Source: CAITZA01 sp937915285
GTDB taxonomy: Bacteria; Desulfobacterota; Desulfomonilia; Desulfomonilales; Desulfomonilaceae
Assembly: GCA_036821825.1 (NCBI GenBank)
Contig: DAISIV010000003.1
Coordinates: forward strand, 74,894-138,893
DNA: 64,000 nucleotides
Reading direction: 5' to 3'
Part shown: piece after piece, positions 7,159 through 15,680 of the stretch
How the letters are laid out: every line of letters starts with the position of its first letter
How positions within the stretch are numbered: position 1 is the stretch's first letter
The notes under the pieces: generated by a model
Database searches by the model: none
Told to the model about the DNA's origin: nothing
Seen by the model: the letters and a program-made list of their open reading frames with translations, nothing else
Program-made: the position numbers and the translations under genes

Positions 7159-9540
7159 ATGAACCTTAATCCTCTATTTAAATTGTTCCGTCGTCACGAG
7201 GGGTATAAGAAATTTGACCGAGCTTGGCTTCAGGGTCAAGCGAGTTGGGTCGACAACGATCTCCTCAGGTCCAGGGCGCTCAAGCTATCCGAAACCCTTG
7301 AACCACGCAATGACCGTTTCGAAATTGAAAATGCGCTGAATGAACTATCTGTGTCATACGATGCGGCGGATTTCAGGCGGACTGCATGCCTCATGGCCTA
7401 TTTGACCAGTAGGCTCTTTCGCGACATTTCAAAAGCCCCCTCCGAAGAAATTCGAAATAAGATTTTGGAATTCAAGGGACCACGCTTCTTCTTTGTTAAC
7501 CATTCATCATATTTTGACTACATACATGCGGCCGGAGTGACTCATAGACTGGGTCTGCCAACACCGGTAATGCACGTCACCGGCAGCGTAACTGATGGAT
7601 GGGCGGCGAAGTGGCTTAAGGGATTCCGAGCCCTGAATGTAAGGAAGACTCTGTCACCACTGGCCCACAGGGCTTATTCATGGTTCAGCGCAGCTCTGGC
7701 CGAAAAGAATGAAGTTCAGGTGCTGTTCGCCAGGACCAGTCGTTACACGGTGCGTTCGCGTGACGGCATCCTTCGTGAGCCTTATGTTCCCCATTCCGTT
7801 ATTTCAGGAGTCAAGGCCACAGGAAAGGCCCTGGTCATTCCAATTTCGATTTCCTACTCGGTAATTCCGGATGACAGCTATCTAACTGCTCCATGGTTTT
7901 TCCCTGTCCTGTCGATGTTTCCTGGTAACCGACTGCGGGTAGCGCCCTTTGTGCTCGGACTGAGATCCCCCGAAAAGGTATTAGGAAAAATAAACGAGAT
8001 ATTCGGTGATGTCTCGGTAGGCTTCGGTGAACCCTTTGAACTGACTGACGACAATCGGCTCTCACTCCAGAGAATATCTCACCGGGCGATTGAAGAGATA
8101 GCGAAGAACAAACTCATACAGCCAACACACCTTGTGGCAAAGGCTCTGCACGGCCAGAGCAAGCTGGACCTCAAGACATTGAGGGAACGTTTCAGGCAGG
8201 AAGTGGAGAACACCACTACTTTCTTCAAGGCCAGATACAGGAAGGCCCCTCCATTTCACCCGCTCATAGTGTCAGACATTCCGCAGTCTGTGAACGTTGG
8301 CCTCAGGATGTTGTCCAAGAGGGGAGCCATATCAGGTTCGGTGATCCGCAGAACATACTCACCGAAAAACGAATCACTGCTGAGTTTTTATTCTTACCAT
8401 GCAGACCGGCGGATTTATCCGTTGCGAGGCAGGAACACTCTGACGGTAATCAACGCCGGGGCCTGGGGCTATACCATCGCGTTGCTTATAGGGCGCAACC
8501 TTCTCAAAAAGGAAGAGTTATCAGAGCACTCACTCATACTCTATGATGCTAGGGAAGAGATAATTGAAAAACTTACGGTGGAGGGTAAGCATCCATTTCT
8601 ATTTAAGGACATTTCCCTTCCTCGCTCTGTTCGGCCGGAGGCGGACCTTACTGCTGCAGTCGGTGACACCTCCCTCATTCTTATTGTAACCCCTAGCAAG
8701 TATTTTTACTCCACCATGACTAAGGTTGTTGAGTTGGCCCCGGACGGCAGTGATTTGGTCATAGCCACGAAGGGCTTCATACCTGAAACGGGTCTTTTGC
8801 CTTGTCAGACTGTGAGAGAGGAACTTGAGAAGCTTGGCAAGAAGATGCGGGTTTCTGCTCTTTCCGGTGCAAACCTGGCGCATGAAATCGTCACTGGAGG
8901 GGCTGGCGTAACTCAAATAGCATGTGAAAATTATGAGACATTCGAACGAATGAAGCCTCTGATCGACACTAGTCTGTTTCGCCTGGTTCATTCCCGGGAT
9001 GTCATAGGAACTACTTTGGCTGCAGCATTGAAGAATGTTTACGCCATAGGGTACGGCATTCTTGAGGGCTCAAAACAGGCTCCGGAGAACTTTCTGGCTA
9101 CCTATGCCACTCTAGTGACCTCGGAAATCCGCGATTTTGGGTCTCTCCTGGGAGCATCTCCCGAGACTTTTGACGCCGAATCGCAAGTATGGATGGCTGA
9201 TCTTTTGGCCACATGCCGCGGCGGTAGATCTGCCACATTCGGAAGAGAACTCGCTCAAATCGATGAAAAACAGGGGAAACCAAGGCCAGCCAAAGCCTTA
9301 ATGGAACAGTACCGAAAGAAGAAAATTGCGGTAGAGGGATTTGAGGCTAGTCGCTATGCCCAGAGAATCGCAACTCAACGCGGATTCCACCCCCTCATTC
9401 TGGGCGAGATTTATTCCATCCTGCATGGCGGGAAAAAAATTGATGTTCAAGAACTCATGGAGAAATGCCTTGATACCATGGACAAGAGAGTTGATGAGTC
9501 TGTTCTAGCCCCATTCCGATCTCGTCCAGTTCGATTCTAG
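7159..9540 (+). CDS. Fused glycerol-3-phosphate acyltransferase (PlsB-like) and NAD(P)-glycerol-3-phosphate dehydrogenase (GpsA-like)
   Basis: A 793-residue two-domain enzyme. Residues about 90-350 are a PlsB-type acyltransferase: NHSSYFD (His115, Asp120) is the catalytic HX4D motif, RTSRYTVRSRDG near 182 stands for block III, and VIPISISYS near 216 for block IV. Residues about 425-790 are GpsA-like: INAGAWGYT (nucleotide loop), IATKGF, LSGANLAHEI, and ALKNVYAIGYGILEG with the catalytic Lys, then LLATCRGGRSATFG. The C-terminal half would reduce dihydroxyacetone phosphate to sn-glycerol 3-phosphate, and the N-terminal half would acylate it, giving lysophosphatidate in one polypeptide. The acyl donor and membrane contact are not evident. 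The classic EGGRSRTG block of E. coli PlsB is altered here. Ribosome site is weak. Confidence 0.82.
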   Translation: MNLNPLFKLFRRHEGYKKFDRAWLQGQASWVDNDLLRSRALKLSETLEPRNDRFEIENALNELSVSYDAADFRRTACLMAYLTSRLFRDISKAPSEEIRNKILEFKGPRFFFVNHSSYFDYIHAAGVTHRLGLPTPVMHVTGSVTDGWAAKWLKGFRALNVRKTLSPLAHRAYSWFSAALAEKNEVQVLFARTSRYTVRSRDGILREPYVPHSVISGVKATGKALVIPISISYSVIPDDSYLTAPWFFPVLSMFPGNRLRVAPFVLGLRSPEKVLGKINEIFGDVSVGFGEPFELTDDNRLSLQRISHRAIEEIAKNKLIQPTHLVAKALHGQSKLDLKTLRERFRQEVENTTTFFKARYRKAPPFHPLIVSDIPQSVNVGLRMLSKRGAISGSVIRRTYSPKNESLLSFYSYHADRRIYPLRGRNTLTVINAGAWGYTIALLIGRNLLKKEELSEHSLILYDAREEIIEKLTVEGKHPFLFKDISLPRSVRPEADLTAAVGDTSLILIVTPSKYFYSTMTKVVELAPDGSDLVIATKGFIPETGLLPCQTVREELEKLGKKMRVSALSGANLAHEIVTGGAGVTQIACENYETFERMKPLIDTSLFRLVHSRDVIGTTLAAALKNVYAIGYGILEGSKQAPENFLATYATLVTSEIRDFGSLLGASPETFDAESQVWMADLLATCRGGRSATFGRELAQIDEKQGKPRPAKALMEQYRKKKIAVEGFEASRYAQRIATQRGFHPLILGEIYSILHGGKKIDVQELMEKCLDTMDKRVDESVLAPFRSRPVRF

Positions 9541-9696
9541 AATGTTTTTATGATAAATTCAGGTTGGTAATGCCGGGAGGGGCTAATATATTTGTGACTC
9601 TGTGACAGACGCGTTTCTGTTTCCTTGATGAATCCTCCTGGACATTTCATGATTGGTTTCTGAGTTCACCTGATCAGACTTGATGAGTGCAAGCAA

Positions 9697-10674
9697 ATGG
9701 AAAAAGCCGTAACGCAACAGGACCACATATTTATAAAGAACCTAAACCCCGGCGCTGAAGTGCTTCAGTTCTTTCAACTCACATCCCTGGAAAACCGCAA
9801 GACCAAGACCGGCCAGGATTACATGAATCTGGTCCTTTCCGACATGACCGGTTCAATCGTGGCCAAGGTGTGGTCAAACGTCTTAAAATCCAGCCCGATA
9901 GATTTTCAGACCGGAGATTTTGTCAAAGTAAAGGGCGCAACCCAACTATTCGGTGAAAAAATCCAGATGAATGTTGAAAGGATCAGGAAGGCCGATTTAT
10001 CCGAGATTTCGGACCTGAGCAATTTGGTTAAGAAGACTTCTTTCGACATAGACAGGCTATATGAACAATTGTTGGCGACGGTGGAACTTTTTGACCCACC
10101 GGAGTTGTCTGGATTAGTTAGAAGGATTCTGGAGCAGGAAGAGTCGAACATTAAAATTTTCCCGGCTGCGCGCAGAATACATCATGCGTACGTCGGAGGT
10201 TTTCTGGAGCATACTTTCACCGTAATGATGAAGACGCAGGCATTGGTTGAGCTTATCCCGGAAATAAATGTAAGCCTGGCCATAGCAGGCGCTATTCTGC
10301 ATGACATAGGCAAGCTCCGTGAGATCGATCCGGACACCAAGGGACGAACCCCTGACGGAAGGCTCAAAGGCCATATAATGCTCGGCATTGAGATGTTGAG
10401 GGAGGCAGCGCATGACATGGAGGTCACTTCAGCTCCATGGCTGAGGGAACTGGAACATATAATCTTGTCTCATCACGGCGAACTCGAATTTGGGGCTCTA
10501 GTGAAGCCATTAACCCGAGAGGCCATTTTGGTTCATTTCATTGACAATCTAGATTCCAAACTGAAAATCATAGACGAAGCTCTTGAGAAAACCGACACCA
10601 ATGGATTCAGTGATTACAACAAATACCTGGAGGGCCGGGCCTATTCCGGCTCCCATACAGCAACGGAGGATTGA
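9697..10674 (+). CDS. YhaM-type 3'-5' exoribonuclease (OB fold plus HD domain)
   Basis: A 325-residue protein. Residues about 8-90 are an OB-fold nucleic-acid binding domain (TKTGQDYMNLVLSDMTG, then VKVKGATQLFGEKIQM). About 140-290 are an HD metal-dependent phosphohydrolase domain: HHAYVGGFLEH, ILHDIGKL with the His-Asp pair, and LSHHGELEFGA. This order is that of YhaM, which degrades single-stranded RNA and DNA from the 3' end. It ends 4 bases before prfB, and GGAGG near its stop codon serves prfB, so the two are likely cotranscribed. Its own ribosome site is weak. Confidence 0.87.
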   Translation: MEKAVTQQDHIFIKNLNPGAEVLQFFQLTSLENRKTKTGQDYMNLVLSDMTGSIVAKVWSNVLKSSPIDFQTGDFVKVKGATQLFGEKIQMNVERIRKADLSEISDLSNLVKKTSFDIDRLYEQLLATVELFDPPELSGLVRRILEQEESNIKIFPAARRIHHAYVGGFLEHTFTVMMKTQALVELIPEINVSLAIAGAILHDIGKLREIDPDTKGRTPDGRLKGHIMLGIEMLREAAHDMEVTSAPWLRELEHIILSHHGELEFGALVKPLTREAILVHFIDNLDSKLKIIDEALEKTDTNGFSDYNKYLEGRAYSGSHTATED

Positions 10675-10678
10675 AAAG

Positions 10679-11786
10679 ATGTTTGAGATTCAGGAGAGAC
10701 TTTCGCAGCTAAAGGACAGGTCGGACAAACTAAGAGGTTATCTTTGACCTCGATAGCAAGATCAACAGACTTAAGGAACTGCAAAAACAGCAGGAGGATA
10801 CAGAATTCTGGAACCGCCCGGACCTCGCCAAGGCCGTTCTAAAGGAACAGAAACAGCTTACTGGTATGATAAACAGTTTCAACGGACTCAGCTCCGAGGT
10901 TGAAGATATATCCGTACTTTTTGACCTTGCCCTTGAAGAAAACGACGAATCCACATTGAACGAGGTGCTTGAGAAACTGACGGCAGTGGAGAACCATGTC
11001 CGAGACATGGAGGTCAGGAGACTTTTCACCAGAACAGAGGACCAGGGCGACGCCATAGTGGAGATACACGCGGGAGCCGGCGGAACTGAGGCGCAGGATT
11101 GGGCCGAAATTTTGCTGAGAATGTACTTGCGATGGGCCGAACTCGAGGGCTACAAGTCAGAAGTTCTGGATACACTTCCCGGTGAGGAGGCAGGACTCAA
11201 ATCGGTTACATTCTCCATCGAAGGCGATTACGCTTATGGCCGAATGAGGGCTGAAATGGGAATTCACCGACTTGTCAGGATTTCCCCGTTTGATGCAAAT
11301 GCAAGAAGACACACCTCTTTTGCGGCCGTTTTTGTTTATCCGACCGCTGATGACGATGTCGAAATTCAGATAAACGAAGTTGATCTCAAGATTGACACCT
11401 ATCGGGCCTCTGGAGCTGGTGGGCAGCACGTGAACAAGACAGATTCCGCAGTGAGAATAACCCACCTGCCAACAAACATAGTGGTCCAGTGCCAGAACGA
11501 GAGATCGCAGCACAAGAATAAGGCTATGGCCATGAAAATTCTAAGGTCGAGGCTTTACGATCTCGAGCTGGAAAAGAAAAAAGAAGAAAAAGACAGTTTG
11601 CACAAGGATAAGAAAGAAATAGCCTGGGGTTCCCAGATAAGGTCCTATGTGCTCCAGCCCTACCAAATGGTAAAAGACCATCGGACAAACTGTGAAATCG
11701 GTAATGTCGCCGCTGTATTAAATGGTGAAATAAATCAACTGATACAGGAATACCTGCTGATGGGCGCATCCGAAAAAACCGCATAA
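10679..11786 (+). CDS. prfB: Peptide chain release factor 2, with programmed +1 frameshift
   Basis: Full RF2 of 368 residues, read as 10679-10744 joined to 10746-11786. Translation starts at ATG 10679 (GGAGG 9 bases upstream), runs 22 codons to CTT, meets an in-frame TGA at 10745-10747, then continues by slipping one base forward to GAC. The resulting RGYL-DLDSK junction matches known RF2 proteins. The body has the SPF stop-codon recognition tripeptide (RISPFDANARRHTSF) and the GAGGQHVNK loop near residue 245, whose Gln triggers peptide release. RF2 reads UGA and UAA, so its level is set by its own activity at the TGA. Starting the protein only at the ATG at 10866 would lose the N-terminal domain. 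Confidence 0.95.
10734..10748 (+). promoter_or_regulatory. prfB programmed frameshift site
   Basis: The conserved CTT TGA C (10742-10748) is preceded by a Shine-Dalgarno-like GAGG 4 bases before CTT. In E. coli the equivalent element is AGGGGG; here it is weaker. The slippery Leu codon lets the ribosome move +1 when RF2 is scarce. Confidence 0.92.
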
Positions 11787-11802
11787 TATTTTCGGTTCAA
11801 TT

Positions 11803-11845
11803 GCAGCCTGCTCTTGGAGCGATTTTACATCGCCGGACAGGCTGC
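11803..11845. terminator. Inverted repeat after prfB
   Basis: GCAGCCTG (11803-11810) and CAGGCTGC (11838-11845) are perfect complements with a 27-base loop, about 17 bases after the prfB stop and before the convergent glutaredoxin-like gene. The long loop and lack of a T-run make it a weak terminator. Confidence 0.35.
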
Positions 11846-11903
11846 TCCACAATCTCAAGAGTTGGTATCAATATTCTTTGGACCATGATTCACTTGCCGA
11901 GCG

Positions 11904-12152
11904 CTAAATCCCGAGTTTAGCGCCCAGGTCCTCGTCGCTCGGTTCGGTCATCACCGTTCCGTCCTCAAAGATAAGCGTCGGTATCACAAACCTACCATTG
12001 GTCTTGATGACAAATTCCTTGTTTGCTGGGTCTTCATCCACATCAAACCAGGTATAATCAATTGCGTTGCTGTCCAGAAAGCTACGGGTCCTCTTGGCGT
12101 CCGGACACCACTTTGCTCCATAAACTACCAATTTACCATATTTATCGCTCAT
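11904..12152 (-). CDS. Glutaredoxin-like protein
   Basis: An 82-residue thioredoxin-fold protein. VVYGAKWCPDAKRTRSFLD carries one active-site Cys followed by Pro-Asp-Ala, so it is a monothiol CxxA form, not the dithiol CxxC of classic glutaredoxins. The cis-Pro is in FVIPTLIFEDG, and the C-terminal helix follows in EPSDEDLGAKLG. Expected roles are deglutathionylation-type thiol exchange or Fe-S cluster handling. Start ATG has GGGAG 5 bases upstream. It is a stand-alone gene. Confidence 0.82.
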   Translation of the reverse strand: MSDKYGKLVVYGAKWCPDAKRTRSFLDSNAIDYTWFDVDEDPANKEFVIKTNGRFVIPTLIFEDGTVMTEPSDEDLGAKLGI

Positions 12153-12283
12153 TGCGTCTCCCTTCCTCCTGTAAAACCTCGGACGGTTTTCACACTAATG
12201 CCGAGTCTGGCAGGATTGAATAAATCTAACGAAATGATTATATCATAAGTGTCGCTTCACATTGACCGTTGCCAGAGGAGAGA

Positions 12284-12823
12284 ATGAAGGAAAAATTCAA
12301 TCGCCCTGTATCCAGAAACAAAGACATGTCGCCCCAGACTCTTCATGATTATTGGGAAAACACCAAAAACAGGGTTTTGAATGGTCAGGCCATGACGGGA
12401 GTGAGCGGCGCTTCTGAGACAGTAGGTGAATACTTGAGGCAGCGTGAACGACTGGCATCGAGAAGAAAGTGGGCTGGTCGAGGTTTGAGCCTGCTGGGTT
12501 CCATGACCTTGTTGAGTTCTTGCGCCATATCAATATTCTCTACTACGGGGCTTTATTCAGCGGGCCTGGGTCTTGGTCTGCTAATCGCCGGGATTGCTCT
12601 TTCTTCATGGAAACCCCGGTTGAAGGACACTACGGAAGCCCTGATTGCCGCCCACAAGTATGGTAATACCCTTAATACTGCCAGACTGGCTCTGGAAATG
12701 GACGTTTCCCCACAGAAAGCTGAGGCGATACTTCAGGAGCTTGTCAGAAATGGAATCGCAGAAATCGATCTGGACCACAAGTCGGGGGACGGAAGTTATT
12801 ATTACAGGATAAAGGGTCTTTGA
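12284..12823 (+). CDS. Small membrane protein with a winged-helix-like C-terminus
   Basis: I do not recognise the family. From ATG 12284 (AGGAG 3 bases upstream) it is 179 residues; TTG at 12269 is possible but has no ribosome site. A charged N-terminal ~65 residues precede two transmembrane helices (LLGSMTLLSSCAISIFS and LGLGLLIAGIALSSW). The last ~60 residues (LNTARLALEMDVSPQKAEAILQELVRNGIAEI, then a YYYRI strand) look like a winged helix-turn-helix, facing the cytoplasm. A membrane-bound regulator is conceivable but unproven. It is convergent with the RsbU-like gene. Confidence 0.65.
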   Translation: MKEKFNRPVSRNKDMSPQTLHDYWENTKNRVLNGQAMTGVSGASETVGEYLRQRERLASRRKWAGRGLSLLGSMTLLSSCAISIFSTTGLYSAGLGLGLLIAGIALSSWKPRLKDTTEALIAAHKYGNTLNTARLALEMDVSPQKAEAILQELVRNGIAEIDLDHKSGDGSYYYRIKGL

Positions 12824-12856
12824 CCAAACAGACTCAGGCCCCGAAAGACCATCTCA

Positions 12857-14860
12857 TTATTCTTGTGGAATTTCGTTTTTGTCCGTTGTTTTTGTCTTGG
12901 GTTTGAATTTGAGCGCCAGCATCGTTATGTCGTCGGTCTGCGGACAATCACCACAAAAAACTTTAAGGCTTTTCATCACCTCATTGATTGCCCCGGTAAC
13001 CGACAGGTCAGTGCTGGAGGAAACCGCCCTGATCAGCCTGTCGTCTCCGAAGAGTTCCTCTGACGAATTAAACGCCTCGGTCACACCATCAGTAAAAGTC
13101 AGTATTATGCTATTGGGCTGGAACTGACATACTTCGGTCCAAATGGCCGGATCGTCTAGAACGCCCAGGATGGGGCCGGTGGCCTCCCCTATAGGACTGA
13201 CTCCGGATTCCGGCGAAATCATTAGCGGTGGATTATGACCACAGTTGGCGTAAGTCAGTGATCCTGTCTTCATGTTCAGAATTCCTAGGAATATGGTAAC
13301 AAACATGCAGGCTTCATTGTTCCTGAGAAGCAGGCTGTTGACCTGTTTCAGTGCGGCATCCAGTTTCTGTTCCGAAGAGACCGTAGCTTCAACAAGATAC
13401 TTTGTGACCGACATAAACAGAGCCGCAGGAACCCCTTTTCCCGAAACATCGCCGATTGCTATGCACACGCTGTCATGATCTATAAAAAAGAAATCGTAAA
13501 AATCCCCACCAACTTCTCTCGCCGGCTGCATCATGGCGCAAACGTCCAGGTCCTGTCGCTCACCTAGCGTCGGTGTGATCGCCGGAAGCATGCTTCTCTG
13601 AATGTTTGCCGCTATTGCCAACTCACTTTCGATTCGCTCCTTTTCAGCCGTGGCTTTTGTCAGCTTCTCTATATATTCTTTCAAGGATGTCTGCATTAAG
13701 TCTACAGCCACAGCAAGGGCGCCTACCTCGTCTCTTCTTGTCGTTCCCGGAACCTTGAAATCGAGATTTCCCGATCCTATCAGCTCAGTTGCTTCTACAA
13801 GGCGCTTTATCGGTCTGGTAAAAGACAGGGCGATGAAATAACTGATCGCCATTAGTAGCAACACACCAACAATAGCGATTATTGCAACCTTGTCTCGCAA
13901 TTCGTTGGAAGCCTTAAACAGGTCGGATTTTGCAAAAAGGGCACAGAGTTTCCACCCAGTAGATGGGATATTAAAAAATGCGCAGTAAGAATCTACCCCG
14001 GAAAGCTCTGAACCCACATCAACAAATCCAGATTGTTCAGAGGTTGTTGCTTTGGCAAGAGCCGTCAGAAGTGGACTCTGCTTTTTTGCGGCTAAACCGC
14101 CCAGAGACTCTGTGAAAAGCAAAGTTGAATCAGGGCTCGCCAGAAAAGCCCCTTTGTCTGAAACCATGAACGCATACCTGGAATGCGGCATCAACAGATC
14201 GGAAATATCCTGACTCAGGCGTTCAAGCGACAGGTCCGCGGTAACAATGCCTTTAACCTGAGATGACGCAGACGGTGATTTTCGCTGAAACATGGGTCTC
14301 GAATAAGTCACCATCTGAACGTCTCCCCCTCCGGCGTCAAAATAGGGTGCGCTCCAGTGAGGCTTCTTTGTTTTGCGGGGAATGGAGTACCAATCCTTGT
14401 TAAAATAATCGTAGTCAGGTTTGGCAAGATGTACAAGTTCGGTTCCATTTGCGGTTTTGCAGTAATAGGGTGCGTAACCCTTGAAGTCGGAATTAAAAGC
14501 GTAAGGCTCAAAGGCTATGGTAGCTCCATAAATTTCATTGTTCTCCCTAACCACACTCTCTAGCAGATCAAGCAGTGACACCTCGTTCCAGTTACCGAAT
14601 TCAACCGCATATGCCAGGTTTTCAGTTGACCGCATGACTGACTGCAACTTGTCGTCAAATTGTAACGCCGCTGATTTGACTATGTTTGTGGCCCCCCTCT
14701 CAACCAGGGACAAAATTATTTTTGACGAGAAATGTTCGCTGTAACCCTGAGTGAAAGCCAGGACTAGGGAAGCTCCGAAAAGAGTCCAAAGAGTCAGTTT
14801 GACAGTGATCCCAAACCTGAAACGTCTGGAGACGCCTGGTTCACTAGGATTGTGAAGCAT
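12857..14860 (-). CDS. RsbU-like PP2C phosphatase with Cache sensor and HAMP
   Basis: A 667-residue membrane receptor. One transmembrane helix near 22-40, a periplasmic Cache-type sensor (about 45-310, with DWYSIPRKTKKPHWSAPYFDAGGG typical of dCache), a second helix near 325-345, HAMP (SFTRPIKRLVEATELIGSGNLDF), a coiled coil, then a SpoIIE/RsbU phosphatase (about 430-655). Metal-binding motifs are visible: AREVGGDFYDFF, IGDVSGKGVPAALFMS, LTFTDGVTEA, QTDDITMLAL. It would dephosphorylate the STAS antagonist in response to an extracytoplasmic signal. It lies 18 bases after the anti-sigma-like gene, so STAS, RsbW-like and RsbU-like genes form one operon. Confidence 0.9.
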   Translation of the reverse strand: MLHNPSEPGVSRRFRFGITVKLTLWTLFGASLVLAFTQGYSEHFSSKIILSLVERGATNIVKSAALQFDDKLQSVMRSTENLAYAVEFGNWNEVSLLDLLESVVRENNEIYGATIAFEPYAFNSDFKGYAPYYCKTANGTELVHLAKPDYDYFNKDWYSIPRKTKKPHWSAPYFDAGGGDVQMVTYSRPMFQRKSPSASSQVKGIVTADLSLERLSQDISDLLMPHSRYAFMVSDKGAFLASPDSTLLFTESLGGLAAKKQSPLLTALAKATTSEQSGFVDVGSELSGVDSYCAFFNIPSTGWKLCALFAKSDLFKASNELRDKVAIIAIVGVLLLMAISYFIALSFTRPIKRLVEATELIGSGNLDFKVPGTTRRDEVGALAVAVDLMQTSLKEYIEKLTKATAEKERIESELAIAANIQRSMLPAITPTLGERQDLDVCAMMQPAREVGGDFYDFFFIDHDSVCIAIGDVSGKGVPAALFMSVTKYLVEATVSSEQKLDAALKQVNSLLLRNNEACMFVTIFLGILNMKTGSLTYANCGHNPPLMISPESGVSPIGEATGPILGVLDDPAIWTEVCQFQPNSIILTFTDGVTEAFNSSEELFGDDRLIRAVSSSTDLSVTGAINEVMKSLKVFCGDCPQTDDITMLALKFKPKTKTTDKNEIPQE

Positions 14861-14878
14861 ATTTTATCTCTTTTTATA

Positions 14879-15349
14879 TTATGAGGTTACATTGAATTTT
14901 AGACTGAGAGCATTAAAGCCGTTTTCTCGTCGCCAGTCAATTTCATCCGCCATTTCCCTTATTAAAAGGACACCCAGACCGCCAATATTTCTTCTGGAAA
15001 GCTCCATCGCTGTGTCGGGGGCAGCAATTTGGGTAACATCGAATTCCTCTGCCCAATCCATTATTCTGAATGTCAGTGTATTTTTATGGTCACTAATACA
15101 CTCCAGCCTCACAGGACCAGGCTCACTTTTGTAAGCGTGGAAACAGATATTGGCAAAGGCCTCTTCGATTGAAAGGAGCATCTCGTTCATTTTATCCGAG
15201 GGCTCCCCCAAGTCAAGCCAGCATCGCGTGGCCCAGTTCTTGATATCCTCAAGGTTTCCAATATCTGAGAGCGTTTCCATTGAGCATGTCATTTCACTCA
15301 AATCTACCATTGCCAAATCAGGATTCCACTTCATTGATTGTATCAACAA
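14879..15349 (-). CDS. RsbW-like anti-sigma factor / serine kinase
   Basis: HATPase_c_2 protein. LSIEEAFANICFHAY is the N box with the Mg-binding Asn, FRIMDWAEEFDV the D/G1 region, and RRNIGGLGVLLIREMADEIDW the G2 lid. Such proteins bind a sigma factor or another target, and phosphorylate the STAS antagonist. The start is uncertain: TTG at 15349 overlaps the STAS gene by 32 bases, ATG at 15334 also overlaps, and ATG at 15310 starts 7 bases after the STAS stop. Any of them leaves the ATPase core whole. No sigma factor gene is visible in the window, so the target is unknown. Confidence 0.85.
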   Translation of the reverse strand: MLIQSMKWNPDLAMVDLSEMTCSMETLSDIGNLEDIKNWATRCWLDLGEPSDKMNEMLLSIEEAFANICFHAYKSEPGPVRLECISDHKNTLTFRIMDWAEEFDVTQIAAPDTAMELSRRNIGGLGVLLIREMADEIDWRRENGFNALSLKFNVTS

Positions 15350-15644
15350 CGCTAACTATTTTGGAGAACCCGCTCACATCAAAAATTTTTCTAACGACCT
15401 TGTTCATGGAGCAACAAACCAGCCTGGTTTTGGTATTCTGCGCCTTCTTACACAAAATCAGGACTGACCTCAATCCAGCGCTGCTTATGTAATCCATTTT
15501 TTCCATATCAAGGATCATAAGACCAACCCCGGAGTTTAGTGTCTCTTCCAGACGTCTTTGAAATTCACCGGCTGCAATGGTGTCAACCCTGCCAATTATT
15601 CTGGCTGTCAGCCTGTTGATATCACCTGAAACACTTATTTCCAA
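15318..15644 (-). CDS. STAS-domain anti-sigma factor antagonist
   Basis: A 108-residue single STAS domain, as in SpoIIAA/RsbV. The MDYISSAGLRSVLIL segment holds the Ser that the partner kinase phosphorylates and the RsbU-like phosphatase restores. Unphosphorylated STAS protein would bind the RsbW-like protein and release its target. Start is TTG at 15644 with GGAGG 5 bases upstream. It is the first gene of the STAS / RsbW / RsbU operon. Confidence 0.9.
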   Translation of the reverse strand: MEISVSGDINRLTARIIGRVDTIAAGEFQRRLEETLNSGVGLMILDMEKMDYISSAGLRSVLILCKKAQNTKTRLVCCSMNKVVRKIFDVSGFSKIVSVVDTINEVES

Positions 15645-15680
15645 TTAAACCTCCGACAAGAATCAAAATTTTTGCTGCCT

